Positions 6,573 to 13,721 of a stretch of DNA of 13,721 nucleotides are shown in pieces. Under the pieces are notes generated by a model. It was not told the origin of the DNA and searched no databases. It was given only the letters and a program-made list of their open reading frames with translations. Numbering within the stretch: the stretch's first letter is position 1; every line of letters begins with the position of its first letter. Both the position numbers and the translations under genes were made by a program. The stretch comes from Dehalococcoidia bacterium (GTDB lineage Bacteria > Chloroflexota > Dehalococcoidia > SZUA-161): NCBI GenBank assembly GCA_014859215.1, contig JACUUS010000050.1, positions 1 through 13,721 of the forward strand, in the 5' to 3' direction.

Positions 6573-8375
6573 TCAGCATCCCACAAGTACAGAGCGCCGA
6601 ATGTCCGTCACTTCGTATGCGCTTACCGGCTTGCGCTTTCCTTTCACATCAAGCATTCCCAGCGGCGTGGTCGCGCAATGGTCCTTCACGCGAAAATAAG
6701 TGTCCGCCCCGATCCAGATTTCTCCACCTCCGGCGAGGCTTGTCAGCCTCGCGGCGGTGTTGACTACGTCGCCGACCACTGAATACTCCAGCCGTTCTTC
6801 TGAGCCCACATTGCCGGCCATCGCCTTGCCAGTGTTGATCCCGATACTGAAATCCACCCTCGGCAAGGACGGGTCCTTCTCCCGTAGTTCTCTCAGCGCA
6901 CGCCGGGCATCAACAGCGGCTATTACCGCAAGCAGGGCATGGTCCTCGCAGCGGACCGGCGCGTTCCAGATCGCCATTACACTGTCTCCGCCGAACTTGT
7001 TGATAGTGCCCCGGTTCTTCTCAAACTCGGTGATTATGGCAGAAAAATGTGTATTCAATATCCTGAGCAATTCCTCAGGCGGCATCTTCTCCGACAAACC
7101 GGTGAAACCGCGTACGTCGGCGAATGCCACCGTTATCTCTTGTTCGCAGCCTTCCAGGACCGGCTCGCCCTCATCCAGCGCAGCCAGGATTTTCTCCGCC
7201 ACCGGCGATGAGACATAGCGGCCGAAGGTTTTCGCGATCTCTCTCTTTTCAGATCGCTCGGAGGCAATGCTGTAAAGGTTGACTCCCCCGAATGCGCCGA
7301 GCAAAGCCATGGGAGGGTACACCATGTTGAGCATTGTGCCCCTGTCAAAACAGAAGAAGGCCGCAAACAGGTAGAACATGCAAAGCAGGAGGACCGAAGG
7401 CGCAGCCCAGAGCACGCGCAGCCGCAGCACCAGCGGTGCGCAAAGAAGCGCCGGCAAGAGAATCAGGCCGCTGGTAACGCCGGGATGGACAGGTTTCAGG
7501 AAATCCCCACTGAGAATGGTGTTCATAGCGCTCGCATGAATCTCGACCCCGTGCATCATTTGCCCCGCCGGGGTCCATAACATGTCGCCGAGTCCCGCGG
7601 CAGTCGCGCCGATAATAACAATACGGTCCTCAAAGAGAGCGGGATCAACCTCTCCTCTAAGGACATCCAGGTAGGACACGGTCTGAAGTCCGCCGGGATA
7701 GTTAACGATCATGGCGTGGGAGCTATCAAGTGGAATAGACCGGCCGGCGAAGTGGAGCTGACTATTCTCAATCGGTGATTCGATGGCCTGTGGACGCCGC
7801 AGGTACTCCGCCACGGCGGCCAGAGCCAGCGCCGGTTCGTAAGCATCGCCATCGCTCCAGGCGAGGGGCAGCCTCCTGACCACGCCGTCAGCATCAGGCA
7901 GCATATTGGCGTGTCCGAGAGCAGCGGCGTTTTCCTCAAAAATAGGCAGGGGCCTGACTACACCGGGCGCTTCCTGAGCACCGGTATATGCGACCGGCAG
8001 CACCACGTTCCCGGCACGTTTCATAGCTTCGGCCAGCTCCTCATCTCCGGCTGCAGGCTCGGCGAAGAGTACATCAAACACAATCGTCCGGGCTTCCGCC
8101 CGCGCAAGTGCGTCCACAACCGTTGCATGATAGGACCTTGGCCATGCTGTCAAGCGCCCCAGCTCATCCAGGCTCCTGTCATCGATGGCGGCGATCACAA
8201 TCCGCGCCTCCGTGCCGGCGTTTTCCTGCGCCCCGGCTGACCTGAACAGAAAGTCACTGCCCCGCATCTGCAGACCGCTAAGGAAATTGAACCAGAAAGC
8301 GATGCAGAAGGCGGTGCCAATGCAGCAGGCAATGATCAGGCCCTTAACATAGCGGCGTCTCCGTCGCGATTGCAT
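6573..8375 (-). CDS. CHASE2-domain class III adenylate cyclase
   Basis: A 600-residue membrane receptor cyclase. A basic N-terminus precedes transmembrane helix 1 (about 11-31). An extracytoplasmic CHASE2 sensor domain follows (about 40-295, with VIAAIDDRSLDELGR, IVFDVLFAEP, YPGG and GATAAGLGD). Three closely spaced membrane helices (about 299-368) lead into a cytoplasmic class III cyclase domain (about 412-590). Catalytic residues are visible: metal-binding Asp420 (FADVRGFT) and Asp464 (KFGGDSVMAIW), adenine-selecting Lys460 and Asp536 (SVVGDVVN), and transition-state Asn539 and Arg543 (NTAARL). The Lys/Asp pair favours ATP, so the product should be cAMP. ATG 8375 has GGGAGG at 8385-8390. 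It is the first gene of the signalling cluster. The stimulus sensed by CHASE2 is unknown. Confidence 0.93.
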   Translation of the reverse strand: MQSRRRRRYVKGLIIACCIGTAFCIAFWFNFLSGLQMRGSDFLFRSAGAQENAGTEARIVIAAIDDRSLDELGRLTAWPRSYHATVVDALARAEARTIVFDVLFAEPAAGDEELAEAMKRAGNVVLPVAYTGAQEAPGVVRPLPIFEENAAALGHANMLPDADGVVRRLPLAWSDGDAYEPALALAAVAEYLRRPQAIESPIENSQLHFAGRSIPLDSSHAMIVNYPGGLQTVSYLDVLRGEVDPALFEDRIVIIGATAAGLGDMLWTPAGQMMHGVEIHASAMNTILSGDFLKPVHPGVTSGLILLPALLCAPLVLRLRVLWAAPSVLLLCMFYLFAAFFCFDRGTMLNMVYPPMALLGAFGGVNLYSIASERSEKREIAKTFGRYVSSPVAEKILAALDEGEPVLEGCEQEITVAFADVRGFTGLSEKMPPEELLRILNTHFSAIITEFEKNRGTINKFGGDSVMAIWNAPVRCEDHALLAVIAAVDARRALRELREKDPSLPRVDFSIGINTGKAMAGNVGSEERLEYSVVGDVVNTAARLTSLAGGGEIWIGADTYFRVKDHCATTPLGMLDVKGKRKPVSAYEVTDIRRSVLVGC

Positions 8376-8630
8376 ATGGCAACGCCTCCCGGCATACTCC
8401 TATGCGGACTTCGTTCGCACAATATAACATTACCGCGACGCGCACGGTATGGTCATTTGGTCATCCCTGACACTACTATTTGGTAACATTCCGGGGGAGA
8501 CAAAGGTACGGAGCGGCGTAATGTGCTTTTCGGCTGGATACTGTCAGGAGAGTGCCGTGGTACCCGCGTCCAATGATTAGCGAATCTGCAGTTTGCCTTA
8601 CCACGCTTGTTCTTCTGCAGGGCGCACGGC
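8376..8630 (-). promoter_or_regulatory. Upstream region of the cyclase operon with candidate -10 and direct repeats
   Basis: No gene is visible in the 329 bases between the cyclase start and the glutamate-synthase-like stop. On the minus strand TATATT (8421-8426) could be a -10 element giving a leader of about 38 bases; no convincing -35 is present. Just upstream of where a -35 would lie, TGGTCAT occurs twice with 8-bp phasing on the plus strand (8450-8456 and 8458-8464), and a related TGGTAAC is at 8481-8487. This layout would fit an activator-dependent promoter, but it is judged only by eye. Confidence 0.3.
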
Positions 8631-8669
8631 GAAATTCAAAGCCCTCTATCCTGTTCGGACAGAGGGCTT
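8631..8669 (-). terminator. Rho-independent-like terminator of the nuoEF/glutamate-synthase-like operon
   Basis: AAGCCCTCT (8639-8647) and AGAGGGCTT (8661-8669) are perfect 9-base complements. The stem can extend inward by TCC/GGA around a TGTTC loop after one mismatch. On the minus strand the hairpin lies 35 bases after the stop at 8705 and is followed by a short T-rich tail, TTTGAATTT. The T run is not continuous but the stem is strong. Confidence 0.65.
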
Positions 8670-8704
8670 ACAAGTCCCTGGACCGGGTCCGGCCGCGAAG
8701 CTGT

Positions 8705-10282
8705 CTAGCCCAGTATCTTCGCCACCTCTTCCATGTCCATATCGGTCACGAGCGGAATCCCGCTCACCCTGGAGGCCTCCGGCGTAAGTGCGGCGATATC
8801 ATCTCTATCAAGGCATTGCAGATTGAATTTCCTTGCGCCGCACATCAACTGGCGCAGACCCTGGGCCAGCCGTTCGTAATAGGTGTAGAGGCCGATGGCA
8901 GAGGCCGGAATTCTATCGTAGTCCTTCCCGTACTTCCTTTTGAGCTCCTCGGCTGTTATGAAAATGGCTTCCTTTGTCCGTCCGAACCGCTGTATGTAAA
9001 CAGGAACGTCGCCTTGCTCCAGCACCTTGCCGATGGTCTTCCCGACCATCACAGCCGCCAGCGGGGCGCGCGCCATGGCTATAGACTTCACGTACGGGGC
9101 GCCAAGGGAGAAGCACTTGAAGATCTGGTCTTCAAAGGCTATTCCGCCGGCATAGACAATGTCCGGAAGATACTCGCGCTTGGCCGCAAGGCGATCGCAA
9201 TACTTCTTGACCAGCGACCACATCTCGATCCCGGGCACGCCCCATTCGTTCATCATGTGCCATGGGCTCATACCGGTGCCGCCGCCTGCGGCATCAAAGG
9301 TCACGTAGTCTATTTTAGCCAGGGAAGCATACTTGACCGCGCGGGCAATGTCCGCCGGGCGGTAGGCTCCCGTCTTAAGCGTCACATAATTCGCACCCGC
9401 GTTTCGGAGGGCTTCAACCCGCTTCACAAACTCTTCCTCGCTGACCATGCCCACGCGCGAATGCCTCTCAAATTCGCCGAAAGCGCCCTTCTTGAAATCC
9501 TCGATTATGGCGGGGTCGAGCGGGTTGGGGAGCACGATGTACCCGCGCTTCTTCAGAAGCTGGGCCTTTTCCAGGTTCTTTATCTTGACCTCGCCCCCGA
9601 TATCCTTTGCTCCCTGGCCCCATTTCAGCTCAACCACCTGAGCTCCAAGCTTCTCTATGGCGTATTCCTGTACGCCCAATTTCGTGTCCTCCACATTCGC
9701 CTGGACGACTATGGCTCCGTAGCCGCCTTCCTGCCAGTCCTTGAACAGCTTCACCCTGCTTTCAAGGTCCGGTGAATGCTTGATCCGGCCGTCTTCTATT
9801 ATCGAGTCCGAGTCCATGCCCGGCACGTTTTCGCCTATAGTCAAGGAGGTGCCGCTGATGGCCGAGCCGATGGCCAGGCCGTCCCAGTTCTGTTTCGCGA
9901 TGTTGGTCGACCCCAGGGCTGCAATGATGATGGGCAGACGCATCCGGATGCCCTTGTCACGGCCAAGCCTTGTTTCCAGGTTCACGTTAGGGAAAATCGC
10001 CCGGTCGGAATCGGCCTCTATGCCCACAGCGCCCACGCACGTACCCATGATATTGAAATGTGACAGATCGACGGGGTAGGCCTTCTGGGACCCGGTTGTA
10101 ATAATGCCGAAAGGACCGGGGTATATGACTTCTGCGCCGCGGTACGCGCTCTTACCTATTTCGCACATACCGATGCATCCCTCGACGCAGGTGACGCACA
10201 TGCCGTTTATGGGGCACCAATCGCCGCCCGTCCGGTTCTTGGTGAGTGTTGCCGCGGATGCGTTATATCTGGTCAGTGGCAC
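8705..10282 (-). CDS. FMN-binding glutamate synthase family oxidoreductase (GltB central-domain type)
   Basis: 525 residues with the TIM-barrel of the glutamate synthase FMN domain. Conserved motifs include VELKWGQGAKDIGGEVK (217-233), the loop DAAGGGTGMSPW (330-341) and AGG at 378-380. It lacks the N-terminal glutamine amidotransferase and the C-terminal GXGXG domain of full GltB. The cysteine-rich [3Fe-4S] loop that normally follows the barrel (CPVG-like) is not found; around 390-435 the sequence reads CFSLGAPYVKS then MARAPLAAVMVGKTIG without a cluster. Instead, five cysteines sit near the N-terminus (Cys23, 29, 32, 36, 40), a likely separate Fe-S site. It starts at GTG 10282 with AGGAGG five bases upstream and is the last gene of the nuoE-nuoF-ferredoxin operon, 29 bases after its neighbour. 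Related split proteins include GlxD and N-methylglutamate synthase subunits, but the substrate here is unknown. Confidence 0.85.
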   Translation of the reverse strand: MPLTRYNASAATLTKNRTGGDWCPINGMCVTCVEGCIGMCEIGKSAYRGAEVIYPGPFGIITTGSQKAYPVDLSHFNIMGTCVGAVGIEADSDRAIFPNVNLETRLGRDKGIRMRLPIIIAALGSTNIAKQNWDGLAIGSAISGTSLTIGENVPGMDSDSIIEDGRIKHSPDLESRVKLFKDWQEGGYGAIVVQANVEDTKLGVQEYAIEKLGAQVVELKWGQGAKDIGGEVKIKNLEKAQLLKKRGYIVLPNPLDPAIIEDFKKGAFGEFERHSRVGMVSEEEFVKRVEALRNAGANYVTLKTGAYRPADIARAVKYASLAKIDYVTFDAAGGGTGMSPWHMMNEWGVPGIEMWSLVKKYCDRLAAKREYLPDIVYAGGIAFEDQIFKCFSLGAPYVKSIAMARAPLAAVMVGKTIGKVLEQGDVPVYIQRFGRTKEAIFITAEELKRKYGKDYDRIPASAIGLYTYYERLAQGLRQLMCGARKFNLQCLDRDDIAALTPEASRVSGIPLVTDMDMEEVAKILG

Positions 10283-10311
10283 CTTAGCCTCCTTTTGTGT
10301 TCAACTTCAAT

Positions 10312-10977
10312 TTAGTAAACTCTGTGGCCGCGCGGGCCAACGCTTTCTGAGCACCTGGTACAGACCGGGCAGGTCTCGACCTGTACAAGGTTCTGGCACC
10401 CTCCGCACAGGCCGTCCACCAGGTTATCAGCGTTGCATGCCCGTTCGCAGGTTGGGCATATCCATTCGCAGCCGCCGCAATTACGGCATTCCTGCGGAAC
10501 CGCCCCGAAGGCGGTTGCCACGCGCCGCGAAGTTCCCCGTCCCACAAACCCGATGCCCCCGGACTGCATCTGCTCCTTGCAGTACCTTACGCAGAGCCCG
10601 CAGAGGATGCAATCGCGGTTCTTAATCTTGAACCGGACCTTGTTAAGGCCCATGGATGCAGCCATGTCCTGGAGTGTCTTCGAATTCGGGCAGGAAGCAA
10701 GCAGGAGCTCCATGATCATCCGTCTCGCCCTCAATACTCTGGGCGAGCAGGTCTCTATCACGTGCCCCTCTGACGCAACCAGGTTGCAGGATGCCTCAAG
10801 CGAAGACTTCTCTCCCTTTTTTACCTCGACCAGGCATATGCGACACGCGCCGTACGCTGTCAGCCCCGGGTGGTAGCAGAGCGTCGGAATCACGATACCG
10901 AGATCGCTCGCCGCCTCCAGGACGATCGTGCCCTCAGGCACACTTGCCGGCAAACCATCTATCGTCAACTGCACCAC
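10312..10977 (-). CDS. NuoG N-terminus/HydA-like iron-sulfur subunit lacking a hydrogenase domain
   Basis: 221 residues from GTG 10977, chosen because AGGAG (10986-10990) lies eight bases upstream and the ferredoxin fold begins at once (VVQLTIDG); a longer frame overlaps nuoF. A plant-type [2Fe-2S] domain has Cys34, 45, 48 and 64 (TAYGACRICLVEV). The His-Cys3 cluster that usually follows in NuoG and HydA is absent, with LLLASCPNSK in its place. Two CxxCxxCxxxC sets follow at Cys123-133 (CILCGLCVRYC) and Cys164-174 (CRNCGGCEWIC). A tail then holds seven more cysteines (177, 181, 191, 194, 203, 206, 209), with a zinc-ribbon or rubredoxin-like look. There is no H-cluster or molybdopterin domain. 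It corresponds to the A subunit of three-subunit bifurcating enzymes and should wire electrons between the NuoF-like flavin and a partner, probably the next gene product. Confidence 0.85.
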   Translation of the reverse strand: MVQLTIDGLPASVPEGTIVLEAASDLGIVIPTLCYHPGLTAYGACRICLVEVKKGEKSSLEASCNLVASEGHVIETCSPRVLRARRMIMELLLASCPNSKTLQDMAASMGLNKVRFKIKNRDCILCGLCVRYCKEQMQSGGIGFVGRGTSRRVATAFGAVPQECRNCGGCEWICPTCERACNADNLVDGLCGGCQNLVQVETCPVCTRCSESVGPRGHRVY

Positions 10978-10990
10978 TGTGCCTTCTCCT

Positions 10991-12883
10991 CTATGAGACT
11001 GTAACGGCATCGAACCTGCACAGGTCGCGGCAGAGCCCGCACCTGATGCACCTGTCTTCATTGATGACGTGCGGCTCTTTCTTCGAGCCTGTCACAGCGT
11101 CCTGCGGGCATTCCCGGGCGCACACCATGCACCCGGTGCACTTCTCAGGGTCGATCTTGAACGTGATAAGGGCCTTGCAGACGCCGGCGGGACACCGCCT
11201 GTCCAGGATATGCGCCTCGTATTCGTCGCGGAAGTACCGGATCGTGGAGAGGACAGGATTAGCCGCGGTGCCTCCCAGCGCGCAAAGGGAGGTGTCCTTC
11301 ACTACTTCACTGATCTCTTCCAGCAATTCGATATCGCCTGTACCGGCCTTTCCACCGGCGATGTCATCGAGTATGTCGAGCATCCTGTCAAGCCCCTCCC
11401 GACAGGGAACGCATTTACCGCACGACTCCTCTGTCAGGAACTTGATGAAGTACCGGGCCACATCCACCATGCAGGTCCCTTCGTCCATAACGATCATGCC
11501 GCCCGAGCCCATCATGGACCCGACCCTGGCCAGCTCATCAAAGTCCACCGGTATATCAAGCAGGCTCTCGGGAATGCAGCCGCCTGAAGGGCCGCCCGTC
11601 TGTACTGCCTTGAACGCCTTTCCGTCCGGGATTCCCCCGCCGATATCGAAGATGACCTGCCTGAGAGTGATGCCCATAGGGACTTCCACGAGCCCGGTAT
11701 TATTTACCTTGCCCACCAGTGAGAAAATCTTGGTGCCCTTACTCTTCTCAGTGCCAATCCGGCGGAACCAGTCGGCCCCGTTGTTAATGATCAAGGGTAC
11801 GTTAGCCCAGGTCTCCACGTTGTTGAGATTGCTGGGACGCCCGTACACGCCGCTAACGGAGGTATGTATGTGCTTTTCGCGCGGCTCGCCTATGCGCCCT
11901 TCCAGCGAGGCCATAAGAGCGGTGGACTCTCCGCAGACGAAGGCGCCTCCGCCCTGTGATATATGCAGGTCGAAATCGAAACCCGATCCCAGGATGTCGC
12001 GGCCGAGCAGACCGCACTCTCTGGCCTGATCCAAGGCTACGCGGAGGATTCTTGTGGCCAATGGGTACTCGTGGCGGATATATATATAGCCATCATATGA
12101 ACCAATGGCATACGCGCCGATGATCATTCCTTCGATCACGCTGTGAGGATTCCCTTCCAGAAGACCCCTGTCCATATACGCCCCAGGATCCCCCTCGTCA
12201 GCGTTGCAGATCGTGTAGCGGACGCCGTCCGGCGCCGGGGCATTGCGACATGAAGCCCATTTCGCGCCCGTCGGATAGCCACCTCCTCCCCTGCCTCTCA
12301 GACTGGATTTCTTCACTTCGTCCAGGACTTCCAAGGGGCCAATTCCCGATAGCACTCGTGCTAGCGCGCTGTAGCCCCCATTAGCAATGTAGTGATAGAT
12401 GTTCTCAGGGTCGATACTCCCGCAATATCTCAGAGCATTACGGACCTGCAGCTTGAGCACCGGCAGGTCGAATAACGGCGGAACGCCCGCTGAATCCAAA
12501 GCCCGGCTGCCCATTGCCAGATCGGCTCTGGGATTCCCATTCACCATGTAGTCTCTGATAACATCTGCCGCAAGCGCGGGCGTAAGGTTGTTATAGAATA
12601 TCCCTGCGGAACCAGGTGTCACAATTTCGATCAGCGGTTCCGCGTAGCAAAGGCCAATACATCCCACGTTGATAATATCAGCATCCACGCTGTTTTGTGC
12701 CAGTTCGCTCTGGATTGCCTCCAAGACCTGGGCCGCTCCTGCAGCGAGGCCGCAGGTACCCGTTCCAATTAAGATACGCGGCTTGGAGCTCTCAAGCATA
12801 TCCTGCCATTCTGCTATCGCACCAGCCTTCAGTTCATTGAAGCGCTGCGCCGCTTTCGAGAGTGGTAATCTAGCGTTCTTCAT
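10991..12883 (-). CDS. nuoF: NuoF/HydB-like NAD(P)H-binding flavoprotein with C-terminal 2[4Fe-4S] domain
   Basis: 630 residues. A thioredoxin-like domain (about 35-120, Cys44, 75 and 79; the fourth usual ligand is replaced by Ile39) precedes the NADH/FMN domain with RGRGGGGYPTGAKW (196-209), NADEGDPGAYMDR and FVCGEST. A SLBB region follows, then the N3-type [4Fe-4S] ligands Cys488, 491, 494 and 534 (ESCGKCVPCREG, LCALGGTA). Next come CPAGVC (564-569) and a C-terminal bacterial ferredoxin domain, Cys582-592 and Cys612-622. The extra ends are not found in respiratory NuoF. They are typical of HydB/HndC-type subunits of electron-bifurcating or NAD(P)-linked soluble enzymes. The start at 12883 makes an ATGA overlap with the nuoE stop, with GGGGGACGGG just upstream; a longer frame to 12997 would run over nuoE. 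It is the NAD(P)H-reacting subunit of the complex. Confidence 0.94.
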   Translation of the reverse strand: MKNARLPLSKAAQRFNELKAGAIAEWQDMLESSKPRILIGTGTCGLAAGAAQVLEAIQSELAQNSVDADIINVGCIGLCYAEPLIEIVTPGSAGIFYNNLTPALAADVIRDYMVNGNPRADLAMGSRALDSAGVPPLFDLPVLKLQVRNALRYCGSIDPENIYHYIANGGYSALARVLSGIGPLEVLDEVKKSSLRGRGGGGYPTGAKWASCRNAPAPDGVRYTICNADEGDPGAYMDRGLLEGNPHSVIEGMIIGAYAIGSYDGYIYIRHEYPLATRILRVALDQARECGLLGRDILGSGFDFDLHISQGGGAFVCGESTALMASLEGRIGEPREKHIHTSVSGVYGRPSNLNNVETWANVPLIINNGADWFRRIGTEKSKGTKIFSLVGKVNNTGLVEVPMGITLRQVIFDIGGGIPDGKAFKAVQTGGPSGGCIPESLLDIPVDFDELARVGSMMGSGGMIVMDEGTCMVDVARYFIKFLTEESCGKCVPCREGLDRMLDILDDIAGGKAGTGDIELLEEISEVVKDTSLCALGGTAANPVLSTIRYFRDEYEAHILDRRCPAGVCKALITFKIDPEKCTGCMVCARECPQDAVTGSKKEPHVINEDRCIRCGLCRDLCRFDAVTVS

Positions 12884-13365
12884 TCGACCCGTCCCCCGGA
12901 CGCTTTCCGGTACTTCTTCAGCACGCTTCTGACGCTGCCTGTTCCCAGTTTTCCGTGATAGTTCCCGTCCACCGTCATCACCGGTCCCAGAGCGCACGCA
13001 CCGAGGCAGTTCACGGTTTCGAGGCTGAACTGCATATCGCTCGTGGTCTGGCCATGCTGGATGCCGAGCTGCCGCTTGACTTCATCAAGTACGGACTGCG
13101 CACCCCGCACATGGCATGCGGTACCTACGCAGACGTTGAGCATGTGCTCGCCGCGCGGTTCGAGACTGAAGGCTTTGAAGAACGTAGCTACTCCGTAAAC
13201 CTGCACGAGGGGCAGGCCCAGGTTCTTTGCCACGGCCTCCACAGCGTGCCGGGGAAGGTAGTGGTATTCATTCTGAATTTCGTGGAGAATGGATATGAGT
13301 CGTTCTCGCTTACCGCCGTTGTTACGTACTATACTCTCCACCTTGTCGAGTTCACAGTTCGCCAT
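12880..13365 (-). CDS. nuoE: NuoE/HydC-like [2Fe-2S] thioredoxin-fold subunit
   Basis: 161 residues, the normal length for the 24-kDa subunit family. An N-terminal helical part carries the usual L..IQ..Y.YLP pattern and VYGVATFFKAF (56-66). The thioredoxin-like ferredoxin domain has ligands Cys79 and Cys84 (CVGTACHVRGA) and Cys120 and Cys124 (CLGACALGP), all present. The start ATG 13365 has AAAGG about eight bases upstream. The stop overlaps the nuoF start by four bases, indicating translational coupling and a 1:1 complex. It is the first gene of the operon. hisF lies 75 bases upstream on the same strand, and no clear promoter was seen in that GC-rich gap, so read-through from his genes is possible. 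Confidence 0.94.
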   Translation of the reverse strand: MANCELDKVESIVRNNGGKRERLISILHEIQNEYHYLPRHAVEAVAKNLGLPLVQVYGVATFFKAFSLEPRGEHMLNVCVGTACHVRGAQSVLDEVKRQLGIQHGQTTSDMQFSLETVNCLGACALGPVMTVDGNYHGKLGTGSVRSVLKKYRKASGGRVE

Positions 13366-13440
13366 CAGGTTGCCTTTCTATGGGTGCCTCGTTCGGGGTG
13401 GTTACGGTGGACGTCCCCGTTCCCGCCGATACGACCAGGC

Positions 13441-13721
13441 TCATGTCCTTACGGGGATGCCTCTTTCCCTGAGGTACTTCTTCGCCTCTGGTATGCTTAT
13501 CTCGCCGAAGTGGAAAATAGATGCGGCCAGCACAGCCGAAGCCTTGCCGGTCATTACTGCGTCATACAGGTGTTCAAGGCTGCCTGCGCCGCCGGAGGCA
13601 ACTACGGGTATTTTGACGGCCTCTGCAACAGCCTTCGTCATCTCAAGATCGTAGCCTTCCCTGGTGCCGTCAGCGTCCTTGCTGGTAAGCAGTATCTCGC
13701 CCGCACCCAGCCCTTCGACAG
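13441..13721 (-). CDS. hisF: Imidazole glycerol phosphate synthase cyclase subunit HisF (C-terminal part)
   Basis: The frame enters from the right edge and ends in TGA at 13441-13443. It encodes the C-terminal third of HisF: GAGEILLTSKDADGT with the catalytic-region Asp (Asp130 in Thermotoga numbering is further upstream; this segment carries the second conserved Asp), GYDLE, then PVVASGGAGSLEHL, which binds the second phosphate of the substrate. It ends LRERGIPVRT, the standard terminus. HisF, with HisH, converts PRFAR and ammonia into imidazole glycerol phosphate and AICAR, linking histidine and purine synthesis. The 5' end is outside the window. No his gene follows it; the neighbouring operon is an electron transfer system, so hisF may be the last of its own operon. 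Confidence 0.95.
   Translation of the reverse strand, partial: VEGLGAGEILLTSKDADGTREGYDLEMTKAVAEAVKIPVVASGGAGSLEHLYDAVMTGKASAVLAASIFHFGEISIPEAKKYLRERGIPVRT

Noticed and set aside
8552..9775. A 407-codon open frame on the plus strand
   Set aside because: It lies opposite the glutamate-synthase-like gene, has no recognisable motif and a composition typical of an antisense shadow of a GC-rich gene. The minus-strand protein is clearly real.
10284..10547. Possible frameshift in the Cys-rich tail of the HydA-like subunit
   Set aside because: The alternative frame gives no ferredoxin or other motif, while the annotated frame keeps regular CxxC spacing to its stop, so a frameshift is not supported.
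10791..12029. A 412-codon open frame on the plus strand
   Set aside because: It is antisense to nuoF, rich in Ser, Pro and Arg with no domain, and is explained by third-position codon bias of the real gene.
10312..13365. Respiratory complex I (nuo operon)
   Set aside because: Only E, F and a truncated G-like subunit are present, and the NuoF-like protein has the extra N- and C-terminal domains of soluble HydB-type enzymes. No membrane subunits are seen.
1..13721. CRISPR arrays, insertion sequences, phage genes or toxin-antitoxin pairs
   Set aside because: I found no regularly spaced repeats, transposase, integrase or phage-type proteins on either strand.

Overview
The window looks like a piece of chromosome from an anaerobic bacterium with moderately high GC. 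The signs are iron-sulfur, NADH-dehydrogenase-type electron transfer genes, an FMN glutamate-synthase-like protein and a histidine biosynthesis gene. The combination reminds me of anaerobic Chloroflexota or related sediment lineages, but nothing in the sequence fixes the phylum, so this is a weak guess. Almost every gene is on the minus strand. Only the broken mutS end and a tRNA are on the plus strand.

Left part (1-2100): a mutS reading frame enters from the left edge and loses homology just before a complete tRNA-Gly(CCC). After it come a membrane-anchored transglutaminase-like protein, a 52-residue two-helix membrane protein and the C-terminal remnant of an MFS transporter. By eye this part is more AT-rich than the rest, and it contains two broken genes, so it looks like a rearranged or accessory junction.

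Middle (2096-8375): a short-chain dehydrogenase similar to 3-alpha-hydroxysteroid dehydrogenase/carbonyl reductase has a perfect 16-bp palindrome upstream. Next is a four-gene minus-strand signalling cluster, transcribed in the order CHASE2-adenylate cyclase, FecR-domain anchored protein, GAF-HD-GYP phosphodiesterase, stand-alone GAF protein. It would combine cAMP synthesis with cyclic-di-GMP breakdown. The two GAF domains are close paralogues.

Right part (8631-13365): a tight minus-strand operon encodes a NuoE-like protein, a NuoF-like protein, a short NuoG-N-terminus/HydA-like ferredoxin subunit without a hydrogenase domain, and an FMN-binding glutamate-synthase-like oxidoreductase, followed by a hairpin terminator. 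The first three match the three-subunit core of electron-bifurcating HydABC-type enzymes. Here the usual catalytic partner (hydrogenase, formate dehydrogenase or Nfn large subunit) seems to be replaced by the glutamate-synthase-like flavoprotein. This is the most interesting system in the window. The 3' end of hisF lies at the right edge.
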